Position numbers and translations under genes: made by a program. From Sphaerolaimus hirsutus (lineage: Eukaryota > Nematoda > Chromadorea > Monhysterida > Sphaerolaimidae), in contig OZ038454.1 in the NCBI GenBank assembly GCA_964036195.1, forward strand, positions 2,790,001 to 2,854,000: 64,000 bases of DNA. The letters are read 5' to 3'. Shown here one piece after another: positions 37,301 through 45,507 of the stretch. Positions within the stretch are counted from its first letter, which is position 1. Every line of letters begins with the position of its first letter. The notes under the pieces are model-generated. The model made no database searches, was not told where the DNA came from, and saw nothing but the letters and a program-made list of their open reading frames with translations.

Positions 37301-40300
37301 CACAAATCACCACTTATAATGCTATCCCATGGCTCCACAGCCATTATATGGTCATATATAACATCACAGAGTATTGCCACTGTCTGATATACCTATATAT
37401 GTTGACACAAGGTCATATCTGGGAGCTTTTAAAAAAAACGTTTTTTTTTAAAACATCGAGTAAAAAAAAAAACGTTTTTTTCCAACCCTAATGACGGCTT
37501 ATTAACCCATGGTAGCACATAGAAATGGATACTTTGATGCTAAAAATGCCACAAAACCAATTAAAACAACCACCAATGTCAATTTGTATGTGAAATTGCG
37601 CGCTTGCGCGCAAAAATTTTGCAAAATACCTAGTGCTTAGTACTAAAAATTTCGGTCGATGTTTTTTATATAAAAAAAACATTTCGGACGTCATGTTTTT
37701 TAAAAAAAACATCGGCCAACCCTAAACTGGTCTATCCGAAACATTTCCAGACAAAATTTCAGAGAAAAAAATATTGGACATAATACTTTACATGGTCGGA
37801 AATGGTAAACGTTTTAAACGTTCCTGCGTTTTTTTTAAATGAGAAAACGTGAAGAAATTTTCCCAAAAATACGCCGCAACGCAAAATCCATTATATTAAT
37901 TCTCGAAATGTTTCTCCAAAAACATACCTTGCAGCGTGTACGTTTTGCCACTTCCAGTGACCCCGTACGCAAACAAAAGTGCATTCTTTCCCGCTATCAC
38001 ATCAGTCACCAGTTGGCTCCCTGCCAAGTCGAAAACGTCACTTTGAGACGAACTTTCATCGAAAACGTGATGAAATTCGAATTTTTGCGGCAAAACATTC
38101 GTCACAGCTGAACTAGTGGACGATTTTCCGGTGGAAATCGGCGGTTGAGCTATGAGACTGCGATTATCCGACTGGACACTGAGACAAGATTCCTGGAAAA
38201 TGGGAAATTTATAGTTGTTTGTTGAATTTTGGAATGATGGCAATTGAAATTTTCGTTCAGAATAAGCTGATACTGTAAAATAAGACGGTGATATTTTTAT
38301 TTATACCCGATGACAGAGGTATAAAAAATACACCTGATCGAGCACATTCAAAAAATTTTCTGCACTTTCTAGAAATGTACTCACACACCACCGAAAGAAA
38401 ACATTGCACATACAGCCTTCTTCCTTTCTACCATATCACATCTGAACAAAAAACAAACAATTCTCGCTTCACGTTATTGTTCAAAAAGTTAAAGGCAAAA
38501 ACAACTTCGGGCCTTTATCACACACAATGCCCAGGAAAAACCCCAGCCCCAATTTCACACCAAATAACCCCCCCCCAACCTTCAAAGAAACCCTCTCCCT
38601 GTCATTCAAAGGGCGGACCCGCAGAAACGCTCGCACCCTGTCCTGGTCAACGGGGGGCGGCTGTGCACTGCCGTCGGTCGACTCGGGGTCGGGCTCGTCG
38701 AATTGCAACACGTGGCGCGTGTGCTGCACCTAGAGGGGGGTTACGGTAGGGTTACATTGGAGTTGTGATGGGAAGGGTGGGGATAGGGATGGGAAAGCGT
38801 TTTGTAAATGAAAACTTTATGAAAAAAGCACGCTCTTTTCAAAAAATGTCCAGATATTTTTAAAATTTGTTTATTTACCGTACTGAAAACGGGCTGCACT
38901 TTGCACATTTCGACCTTCAAAAACCACTATTTCCTCTATTAATCACTTCACAGAAAGTTTTAAGGAATTTGCGATACGTGAATGAAACATAATCCCTTTA
39001 AACTATTTTCACATAATTTTTCCGTTTTCACATCAGTAGAACCGCGTGTAAAAACTGTTCAGAAATAAATTTCCCAGTGATTTCCCACAGGGACGTGGTC
39101 AGGATTTTTGAGTGGGGGGGTGCGAATTGCATACGGAGCCCGGCGAACGGGGGGCGCCCCCCCCTAAAATTTGGTACCTGTGGTAAAGGAATGGCGCCTT
39201 GGCGCCAGCGCCATTCGTAGGCGCCACGCCATGGCGCCATTGGCGTTGGAATTCGCGCCAAATACTGCTGTTCATGTATGTATTTTACATACATAAACAG
39301 CGATGGGGACACATTTTGAGTGCATTTTGGTCCTAAACCATAATTATGAATCAAATGTACTGTGCGACGACGAAATGCGCACAAAAATTTTCAGAACCAC
39401 CGATAAAATCGATTGATGAAAGTGCCATTTCAGGCATATTTTCTTGTCCGACCCGGGAAATCCCAATCTCTTTTCCCAAATAATCTTATAAATCTCGTCA
39501 AGTACCACCAACTGACATGCTCAGCCAGACTCCACCTATAGTCTCTGAATTGCTTGCACAACTTGTCTATCTCGGGCACCAGGAAGCTCGGCCGCGGCTC
39601 GATGCTCGCCGACGACACGCTGGCATCGGATGCGCCGGGCGCAGTGCCAATGCTGATGAGGGGTGCGGTGGGCGTTGGGGAAATTAAATGTTTCAATCAA
39701 AAATGTCACTCAAATTGATGGTCTGGTTATTGTGACATGTGAATGAAATATATGTACGATTCACAATAAAGAGCACTTAAATTCAAGATACCATTCCAAG
39801 TTACAAGCTGTGACTAGGGTTGGAAAAAAAAAACGTTTTTTAACTCAATGTTTGTTTGTTTTTAAACATCGCTAGCCGCTCGTCTTGCCGATGTTCAAAT
39901 GTACATTCCAATATTTGTTCTTTTTCATACATAGCTAGCCGCTCTTCTTTATGTCCGCACGCACACTTGAAAACTTTTCCGTGACACATCAACACAAATC
40001 TGAATTGACACGGAAACCAGTTGACACCCAGCGTGCAGTGTCACTATTGGCAAACTTCCAAACGAAAACGCCTTACTTTTCCGTAACATAAATCTCAACT
40101 ACAAAACCGACCTATATGCGGGAACCACGGGAGTGGCTTCTTCATCCACATCCGACGGCCGCCCGCTTGTCTACGTAATTAAAGTTTTGCTAATTAGGAA
40201 ATATTATTGCTTGAAACCAGATTTATGCCGAGAAGCTGCCTGAGTTCTTGAAAACTACTATTGTTTTAGTACTGCATAGGGTTCAGACGGGATCCCTATG

Positions 40301-40689
40301 CAGAATCCCGACAATTTTCGGGATTTTGTGGTCCCGATCCCGGCCAAGAGACCCCGATCCCGAAAACTCAAAACCAATCTCGAAAAGTCGATCCCGTTTG
40401 AAACCTGATTTTGCATAAAGTCGGATGATATTGAGTATGTTTTAGTTATTTTGTCACTCAAGATATTATTTTCGCGAATGCACACTCCTTTGTATTTCGC
40501 AGGTACCAAAATATACTATTATATTTATTACAATTATCACGGCACGCCTTTTCGCCGCTCCCGAACAAAATCGGCTTCAAATCGGACCCATTCTCTGATA
40601 AAATGTTGTAAATCCACAGAAAATACACTTTCAAAGCTCACAGTGCGTAGGGGCGTCCGGGGCGCCAGCGGGTCGATCGAACGAGGCAT
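16389..40689 (-). CDS. Kinesin-6 family motor protein (KIF20-like), complete, 24 exons
   Basis: Plus-end microtubule motor of the kinesin-6 (MKLP/KIF20) type, a family acting at the central spindle in cytokinesis. Exons (minus strand): 40689-40642, 40170-40112, 39652-39517, 38729-38580, 38192-37928, 35882-35692, 34476-34401, 34013-33807, 33389-33278, 32831-32757, 32490-32356, 32066-31895, 31137-30973, 30499-30335, 29864-29736, 29205-29089, 28822-28754, 28327-28193, 27846-27494, 27337-27284, 26828-26663, 18457-18252, 17746-17647, 16586-16389. All phases agree, giving 3483 nt and 1160 residues. Motor, about 112-542: VRAFLRVRPL, P-loop GVTGSGKT (208-215), a roughly 90-residue insertion before WVSLVEIYND (the kinesin-6 loop-6 insertion), switch I NATSSRGH, switch II DLAGCER (445-451), VPFRDSCITRV and ETLHVLKFAAIAKQ. 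Residues about 560-800 are charged and coiled-coil-like. The tail is Ser/Pro/Arg-rich with several SP/TP sites, DPDKENQ, and a basic end. KIF20 fits better than KIF23 because of ETLHVLKF and WVSLVEIYN. Oddities: Gly in place of the second Ser of SSRSH, and an 8.2-kb intron 21 holding a giant inverted repeat and the N gap. Confidence 0.92.
16610..16795. mobile_element. hAT-like mini-element, CAGGGTGTCAA ends, TTCCGTTTTCCGGCAAGTGC core
   Basis: Ends CAGGGTGTCAA and TTGACACCCTA, flanked by 8-mers GTCATGCT and GTTATGCT (one mismatch). Inside, a unit of about 30 bp (TTCCGTTTTCCGGCAAGTGC plus spacer) repeats four times. It lies 23 bp upstream of the last kinesin exon's acceptor, in the position of the polypyrimidine tract. 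Confidence 0.82.
16837..16979. mobile_element. MITE-A copy with damaged left end
   Basis: The right arm is intact to GCGTGTGTGGGCCC; the left begins at TACATCGACACCAAACG. Kinesin intron 23. Confidence 0.75.
17040..17256. mobile_element. MITE-Q copy in kinesin intron 23
   Basis: GCGGCGCACACACTAGTTTA to ACTAGTGTGCGGGCCGCC; mirror words CGTCAACTCAGATTT and AAATTTGAGTTGACAC. Confidence 0.78.
17292..17519. mobile_element. MITE-B copy in kinesin intron 23
   Basis: Nearly identical to the copies at 11213 and 26948 across the core, implying recent spread. Confidence 0.82.
17769..17934. mobile_element. MITE-A copy in kinesin intron 22
   Basis: Complete, starting about 20 bp upstream of exon 23 (17746). 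Confidence 0.82.
17938..18154. mobile_element. MITE-Q-like copy in kinesin intron 22
   Basis: AATTCAGATATTAGTTGACG to TCAACTGGTGTGTGTAGGAC. Adjoins a MITE-A copy. Confidence 0.65.
19000..19210 (-). mobile_element. Remnant of the CAGGGGTCTC hAT family beside the gap
   Basis: GCTATCTATCCGGCCCCCGC and TCAAAATCCTG match the complement of the family's first 60 bases. Diverged and without intact ends. Confidence 0.45.
19318..19517. other. Assembly gap (N run)
   Basis: Two hundred undetermined bases inside kinesin intron 21, about 330 bp before the giant inverted repeat. The gap probably reflects failure to assemble through repeats. The DNA just left of it (about 19000-19210) looks like a decayed copy of the CAGGGGTCTC hAT family. 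Confidence 0.95.
20529..22490 (+). repeat. Left-arm tandem array of TGTCAAGTGATAAA-type units
   Basis: Roughly 14-16 bp units of the form TGTCAAGTGATAAA, TGTCAAGTCAAA and TGTCAAGTTTAA are strung together for almost 2 kb. Larger blocks of about 300 bp are themselves duplicated (compare 21240-21560 with 21550-21880). No coding sense is visible. Confidence 0.9.
23290..23969. other. Matching ORFs on both arms flanking the palindrome centre
   Basis: On the plus strand 23290-23640 and on the minus strand 23969-23598 the arms each keep an open frame starting MYHCLENGIHFTDNTLYCGY. The two proteins are nearly identical over about 100 residues (one Cys/Trp and one Thr/Ile difference seen). There is no domain I recognise. 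Being arms of one palindrome, they share a frame automatically, so this is weak evidence for a gene. Confidence 0.35.
24760..25585 (-). repeat. Right-arm tandem array, complement of the left array
   Basis: The same unit as the left-arm array but on the opposite strand (ACTTGACATTTATC repeats). It is less than half as long, so the palindrome has unequal tandem segments, which is expected if the array expands or contracts independently on each arm. Confidence 0.9.
25681..26009. repeat. Insertion-like block present only in the right arm of the giant inverted repeat
   Basis: The left arm reads GATTTACAAAAGTTATTCAAG continuously near 20410-20430, but in the right arm the complement is interrupted after AATAACTTT by about 330 bp. 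The block starts with a purine run (AAAGAAGAAAGAAAG). It was acquired, or lost from the left arm, after the palindrome formed. Confidence 0.6.
26948..27178. mobile_element. MITE-B copy in kinesin intron 20
   Basis: CACACTGGATGTCAACTG to ACTAGTGTGTGGGCCC, with the full family core. Confidence 0.82.
28552..28724. mobile_element. MITE-A copy in kinesin intron 17
   Basis: Complete palindrome with GGCCCC and GGGCCC outer ends; it ends 30 bp before the exon that ends at 28754. Confidence 0.82.
28868..29072. mobile_element. MITE-I (CTAGTTTTCACACGAAATTT palindrome) in kinesin intron 16
   Basis: GCACACTAGTTTTCACACGA and complement; almost perfect 80-bp arms. Ends 17 bp before the exon that ends at 29089. 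Confidence 0.87.
29990..30255 (+). repeat. Dispersed repeat in kinesin intron 14 (ACTTATG ... ATGACGTCATG)
   Basis: GCACTTTCACAAAAAC, an AT-rich gap, then ATGACGTCATGGAGTGTTTC and AAAATGCATA recur in the same order at 58120-58370. It contains a perfect CRE-type palindrome TGACGTCA. Confidence 0.6.
30640..30776. mobile_element. MITE-I-like remnant in kinesin intron 13
   Basis: TTTCGAAAACTCATAAATCA mirrored by TTTATTTATGAGTTTTTGAT. Confidence 0.65.
31346..31864 (-). mobile_element. Decayed copy of the CAGGGGTCTC hAT family
   Basis: Reverse-orientation relative of 1189-1670: the same TATCTATCCCTCCGGAG words, C runs, and terminal CAGGGG/CCCCTG. No matching 8-bp flank, and the sequence is diverged, so it is older. 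It is in a kinesin intron and ends about 30 bp before the exon that ends at 31895. Confidence 0.75.
32585..32756. mobile_element. MITE-I-like palindrome touching kinesin exon 10
   Basis: TTAGTAAACTCATAAATCAG on the left, TTTATGAGTTAACTGTTTAG on the right. Its right edge runs into the exon 10 donor: the intron starts GTGAGTTTACTGCGAGTAAA, itself a small palindrome of family words. Confidence 0.65.
33415..33576. mobile_element. MITE-H-like remnant in kinesin intron 8
   Basis: AAGTGAGAAGTGAAATGGCA mirrored by TTTCACTTAACAATTTACT, ending GGGGAATTGGCACCAG. Confidence 0.5.
33650..33802. repeat. Tandem CGGTAAACGGTACGGTAAATTT repeat abutting kinesin exon 8
   Basis: Four imperfect units built on ACGGTACGGTAAA. 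The repeat ends only a few bases from the exon 8 donor at 33807/33806, so the intron begins almost directly with repeat sequence. Confidence 0.8.
34572..34707. mobile_element. MITE-A copy in kinesin intron 6, shortened
   Basis: Both ends present, central part partly deleted. Confidence 0.8.
34807..35523. mobile_element. hAT-like element, TAGGGTTGGG ends, TATCGA core
   Basis: Ends TAGGGTTGGGACGATAT and ATATCGTCCCAACCCTA with a perfect 8-bp duplication CATGTTGT (34799-34806, 35524-35531). Core flanks are iterated TCGATATTCGATA. Lies in kinesin intron 6. Confidence 0.93.
36068..37724 (+). mobile_element. hAT-like element, TAGGGTTGG ends, outer member of a nested pair
   Basis: Perfect 8-bp duplication AACTGGTC (36060-36067, 37725-37732). 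The left end continues AAAAAAACGTTTTTTT, the right end is ACATCGGCCAACCCTA. A second copy of the same family, in the opposite orientation, occupies 36466-37490. Kinesin intron 5. Confidence 0.92.
36466..37490 (-). mobile_element. Inner, oppositely oriented copy of the same hAT-like family
   Basis: Starts TAGGGTTGGCCGATG and ends CGTTTTTTTCCAACCCTA, the outer element's ends swapped, with its own perfect 8-bp duplication ATGACGGC (36458-36465, 37491-37498). It carries an internal duplication of about 400 bp (compare 36640-37020 with 37060-37400). Confidence 0.92.
39088..39255. mobile_element. Transposon end fragment with GGCGCC-rich tail
   Basis: CAGGGACGTGGTCAGGATTT followed by a G run resembles widespread hAT ends; then GGCGCCTTGGCGCCAGCGCC. 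No partner end found. Kinesin intron 3. Confidence 0.45.
39813..39885 (+). mobile_element. Truncated left end of the CGTTTTTTT-core hAT family
   Basis: CTAGGGTTGGAAAAAAAAAA followed by ACGTTTTTTAACTCAATG matches the left end at 36068; the rest is missing. Kinesin intron 2. Confidence 0.7.
40275..40412. mobile_element. Short GGGATC-core element in kinesin intron 1
   Basis: Starts ATAGGGTTCAGACGGGATC and ends GATCCCGTTTGAAACCTGA. The flanks TACTGCAT and TTTTGCAT are only loosely similar, so it is a degenerate copy. Confidence 0.65.
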
Positions 40690-41216
40690 TTAAAAAAAAA
40701 TTCAGGCTTTTGAGAAAGCTTTCGTCGACGCCGTCAGGCCGATTTTATTTTTATTTTTTTTAATTTTTATTTCGACGGCGTCCTTTTAGCAGTTTTTGAA
40801 AATTCAAATTTTCGAACGGACGCCGCCGCGTTAGAGTTGTACAATTATCAAATGACCTGTTTTCGTTTGGTCATATTTCATCGCGCTGAACCGAACGTTT
40901 TCGGAATGTGTTTCAACGTTAAAAGGTATTCACTCGTTTTATTCGAATTTACGTGCTTGTACGGCGTTTTTAATTTTTATTATCACTTTTCCCGGTTTCT
41001 GTACATCGCTAAACTCTTCAAACACTGTTCCTTCGCTCTTGTTCGAAACAGAATTTGAAAAGTGGCTCATAAATCATCGCTCAATTTCAAAATGGATGGA
41101 CGTGTGCAATTTGTGCTCAAAGTAAACAAAGGGTACTTTTATTAGAACGTTTTGCAATTGCGCAAAGCGTGAATCCGTCCCAATGGGTTCACTTAAGCAT
41201 GAAAATTCCACATTGT

Positions 41217-41432
41217 GCCCGCACACACTAAATATTAGTTCACTACAAAACTTTGAAAACTGATAAATCATCTTTGAGCGTATTTGAGTTGACCGGAATG
41301 AGTTATTTTTTATCTCAATCAACAGCAGTTGACAGAAACCACATATTGGTAAACTCAGATGAGTTTAACGCCTTATTGTGAGTTTTTCAACGTTTTCGAA
41401 ATTTCATCTAGAAACTAGTGTGCGTGAGGCTA
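41217..41432. mobile_element. MITE-I copy upstream of the kinesin start
   Basis: GCCCGCACACACTAAATATT to GAAACTAGTGTGCGTGAGGC, with the AACTGATAAATCATCTTTGA core. Confidence 0.78.
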
Positions 41433-41804
41433 TTGTGTGTGCGTTTTACATATGGACTCATTCTACATACAAGTGTCTTACCCTAATCAATGCGCCAATT
41501 TCATCTGTGTTCTGCATAAATATCCCACCGTGGACAATAATGTGATAAACACAATTGAAAACTCCAATTTGCTGCATGGCAAATGATAAACAAAGAGAAC
41601 AGTCTAAAAATGAAAAAAAGTTCCAGGTCCTGTCAAATGACATGTAAAGTACCCAGTAAAATATCAAATGTTCATTTTTAACTTGATGTTTGAAATTTTA
41701 CATTACATTTTACATGACTTTTGGCACTTTGCCTGATATTTGGCATCATAAATACAAAATATGGACACGATACATGGACTGGACTAATTCATTGAATGCC
41801 TATA

Positions 41805-42240
41805 CTGTATTTCCTCGAAATCCCCCCCTCAAAATACCCCCATCTCAGAATACCCCCCTCAAAATGGGCACTATGAACTTATAACCCCCCCCCCATTGAA
41901 ATACCCCCCCCCCCAAATTTACTGTATAGAAAACGTAATGCGGTTTGTGATCCAGGAAATGCAGAACACATGTTAAAGACAGTGACTGTGTTATGTTAGA
42001 ACTGGTTATATACCATCTACATATATATATAAGTCCTAAGAGTGTTATAAATGGCAGTTTTTGTTGCATTTTTCAACGTTTGTGTATGTTTCACACAACA
42101 ATTTAGTACTGGGATTTCAAAAAATTTCTGGCGAAATAATAAACTCCCCCTTGAAATACACCCCCTCATTTAACCCCCCCCCTCAAAATTTCCACTCTGA
42201 AAAAATAAACTCCCCTGGGGGGTAATTCGAGGAAATACAG
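41805..42240. mobile_element. MITE-D copy
   Basis: CTGTATTTCCTCGAAATCCC to GGTAATTCGAGGAAATACAG between TA dinucleotides. Confidence 0.85.
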
Positions 42241-42809
42241 TACATATCTGAATGTATATCCATGCAATGACCATTTGAGCATTTTTTAGGTTTGTTCACA
42301 ACTTCTCACCATCTTGACATGTTTTTGATACACTCATCAGAATGGAAAATATTTTACCTTGAATTACTCCAATAGTGTTATTTATGGAATATGTTATACG
42401 CTATGTTAGCATATAACATAGCATATGTTATGTTATATGCTCCAATACAATACCCTCAAAAATTCAGACTTGTGTTTTCTAAAGCATTCGCTCTGTTTGA
42501 ACACATAATGCATTTACAGTTGTATTTAGTTTTTGAGTATAGCCTTCTGTCATGGCAGCCAGGATGCACATTTCCACACAAAACAAAATAATCAGACATG
42601 GTTATGCAGGATAACATTTGTTAACCTACTTTTTACTTCCAGAGCGTGAGAGATGATAAATGTAAAGGTAGACTACCAAAAATATCTGAATAGCATAAAT
42701 AACATAGAATGTTATGGAATCGCACCACTTCTTTTGTTGGTGCTGTTAAAACCAAGGATCCGTTATCACATGTGGACAAATGATAAAAAATGTGGGAAGC
42801 GGTAACTCA

Positions 42810-43006
42810 GGTGCCAATCCCAAGCCCTGTAAAGTGTAAAGTAAAGTGTCAAATGTAAAGTCAAATGCAAAATAAAGTGTCAATTATCATGCAAAGTTCA
42901 GTAATAAAATCTTTTTTTTTTGTTTAAATTGACACTTGACTTTGCATTTGACTTTACATTTAACACTTTACTTTACACTTTACCGGGCGTGGGACTGCCC
43001 CCAGGT
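42810..43006. mobile_element. MITE-G copy with AAAGTGTAAAGT core
   Basis: CAGGTGCCAATCCCAAGCCC to GGCGTGGGACTGCCCCCAGG; the core is GTAAAGTGTAAAGTAAAG and its complement. Confidence 0.8.
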
Positions 43007-45507
43007 GAATAGTGGTAAGTCAAGTGACAAGTAAACCTAAAAGTACCAATTACTTTCAATAAAAGTTTACTTGTCAGTTGACTTAGCATTCACCATTTTC
43101 TTGTCACTTGTTCAAGCAGAACAGCAGCAGATAGACCCTCTAGAACTCACTTTAGGGGAATTTGTGCTTAATTTTTCATGTAATTTTACTTCTATGTAAC
43201 CATTTTTGTTGCTTTTCCATCACTACTTGTGGCACATTTTACCATCATCACACCATGCAGTTGAGATCAAGCCAATGTAAAAGCAAAACCAACAATCACA
43301 TCTGCCCCAGACATTTGATGCATGGCTCCGGTGGGCCTCATGTGTGTAGTGATGGAAATGGTAAATGCCAGAAAGCTTGAGCTTCACTGGCACTGGGGTT
43401 CATTTCAGTGCCCTTCTGAAACACAGTGTGGTGGCAATGTTTTGCACTCTTCACAACATTGAAATTTGTGGTTAGATTTCCCCCTAATGTATCAAGTAAA
43501 GTGTCATATGACCTTTTCACATTTTTATTGCAGATGAAAATTTGTCACTTGACAGAGCATCCCTCAAGGAGCCTGACTGAACTTTTATCTGGCTTCCAGT
43601 GCAAACATCACTGGGCCAGTTTGGCAAGTGTACAAAGGGCATGTAAAGTGGTCAATCAACTGACTAGTTAACTTAGAATAAGTGAAAAATATTCACATTC
43701 ACCATCTACTTATATCTTATAAGTATATCTATCACCATTTTCATATCAACTGGTTACTAAGGAGTTGGCACCATCTCATAGGTGCATGTGAATCTGTACC
43801 AAGCATAGCAGCAAACACCTGCACCAGCACTAGTCAAAAATGCTGTCTGAAATTAAGGGTATTATAGTAAGTCACAGCAGACACCAGAAGCAATGCTTTT
43901 CCACTGCTAGTGCTGTGATGCGGTCATGGTGGTCCACCCACAATTTCCTTGCTATATCTCTCCATTTGAGTGGAGTACTTGGTGTATATCCACCCATGTG
44001 GTATGCCCTTTAGCTCACAGCTAGCCATAGCTTGCATCTAGGGCCACATTATGTATTTTGCATGTTTAATAATAACTGGCCCACTCAATTATGCAAATTG
44101 ATAATACAAATGGGAACCTTTAGAATATTTTATTCTATTCAATTTTGTTTATTTGATTTATTTCATTGCCAAATATAATTTACATCCAAATGTGGATATC
44201 TTATATCCAAATTCATATAAATACATACCAATAATTATGATAAGCAAAATTCTGCATTACACATCAAATGTTACACAAATAGGTGAAAAAATTACAGCAT
44301 TTGTTGCAGTAAAAAGAAACACCCAGTAACTAAATTGAAAAAAATGTAGGTATGTTTGCATAGCTCAGTCACAGCAACATTGGCTCATAAAACTTGGCAT
44401 GGAATGTACAGTGTTTTTTAGAAATGATGATGTCATTTCATCATGAAAGTTTTTCAAGGGAAAGTGTACCCAAGCAAAAAATTCTGAAAATGTAAAAAAA
44501 TGTAACATTTCTTCAAAAAACTTGCCATAATTTTCAGTTTCAGAGTAACTAGTGTGTGAGCTTGCACATGCACTCAGTGTCCCACTACTTCTGGGCCTAA
44601 ACTATGCATGTGTGAGTTTCATCCATTGGCCCTTCCCAGTTCCCACATCTCACACACCAACTAAAAGATGTGTGTAGTTGGTGTGTCATGCATTGCACAT
44701 GCTATTTAGGCTTCTGTACTTACAGAGAAGTGTGTGTGGTATAGAATTTCATGATTTCATATCCGCCAGCATCAAGCCATGTGATTGCAACCCACATTGA
44801 AATAATCTTTTCTGTTAGTAACCTCAAAAGAATCTGAATACATGATAAAAGTGTCCCAATTAGGTCTTTTTACTGAGGTACTTTTTGTAATTACAACATT
44901 TCATCATTGAATTGAGTTTTTATGCAAAAACATTTCCCTTACACAAAAACATTAGCCATTACTTTTCAATTTCAATTACCAAATAGCCTGAACCTTTTTG
45001 TTGTGCCCAGTTGGGTAGTTCATTGCGGGGCCCACTTTTTGCCAGTAAAAATTGCTCAACCAAAGAAATGAATGCCCAATGGGAAACAAAACCAATTTTC
45101 ATTTCATGACTGTGGCATTCACTGCTGGTTCACTGAACATGTAAATCGCAATTGTGAACATGTATATTTTTCCAAATGTTTTTACTCAGCTATTTTGCTT
45201 ATCAATATTTTAACTACATACCAAACCATGCATTAATATGTTATCCTATTTACCGTCACAAAGTTTTCAATTGTTTACCTCTCTATGTTACCTCCCTATT
45301 TATTTATATTTGTATTTATCTTATTCAGGTTCTGGTGATTCACCAACTGTGGGTAAATACATCCATTAACTCATGCTTGCATACACATTACATGCTTGGT
45401 GTATGCCCATTCCAAACATATAAAATTGGATCAGACTAAAAGCACACTCAGTCGAATCAAAAACTCATGCAAAAATGAATCTAAAACAGCAATAAATGTT
45501 TGGCTAA
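43007..45507. other. Intergenic, CpG-poor, no feature recognised
   Basis: Upstream of the KCTD gene. Very few CG dinucleotides, many TG and CA. No clean transposon ends and no convincing exon found. Confidence 0.5.

Noticed and set aside
42391-42440. ATATGTTATG palindromic stretch
   Set aside because: Short AT-rich self-complementary sequence without element ends or duplications.
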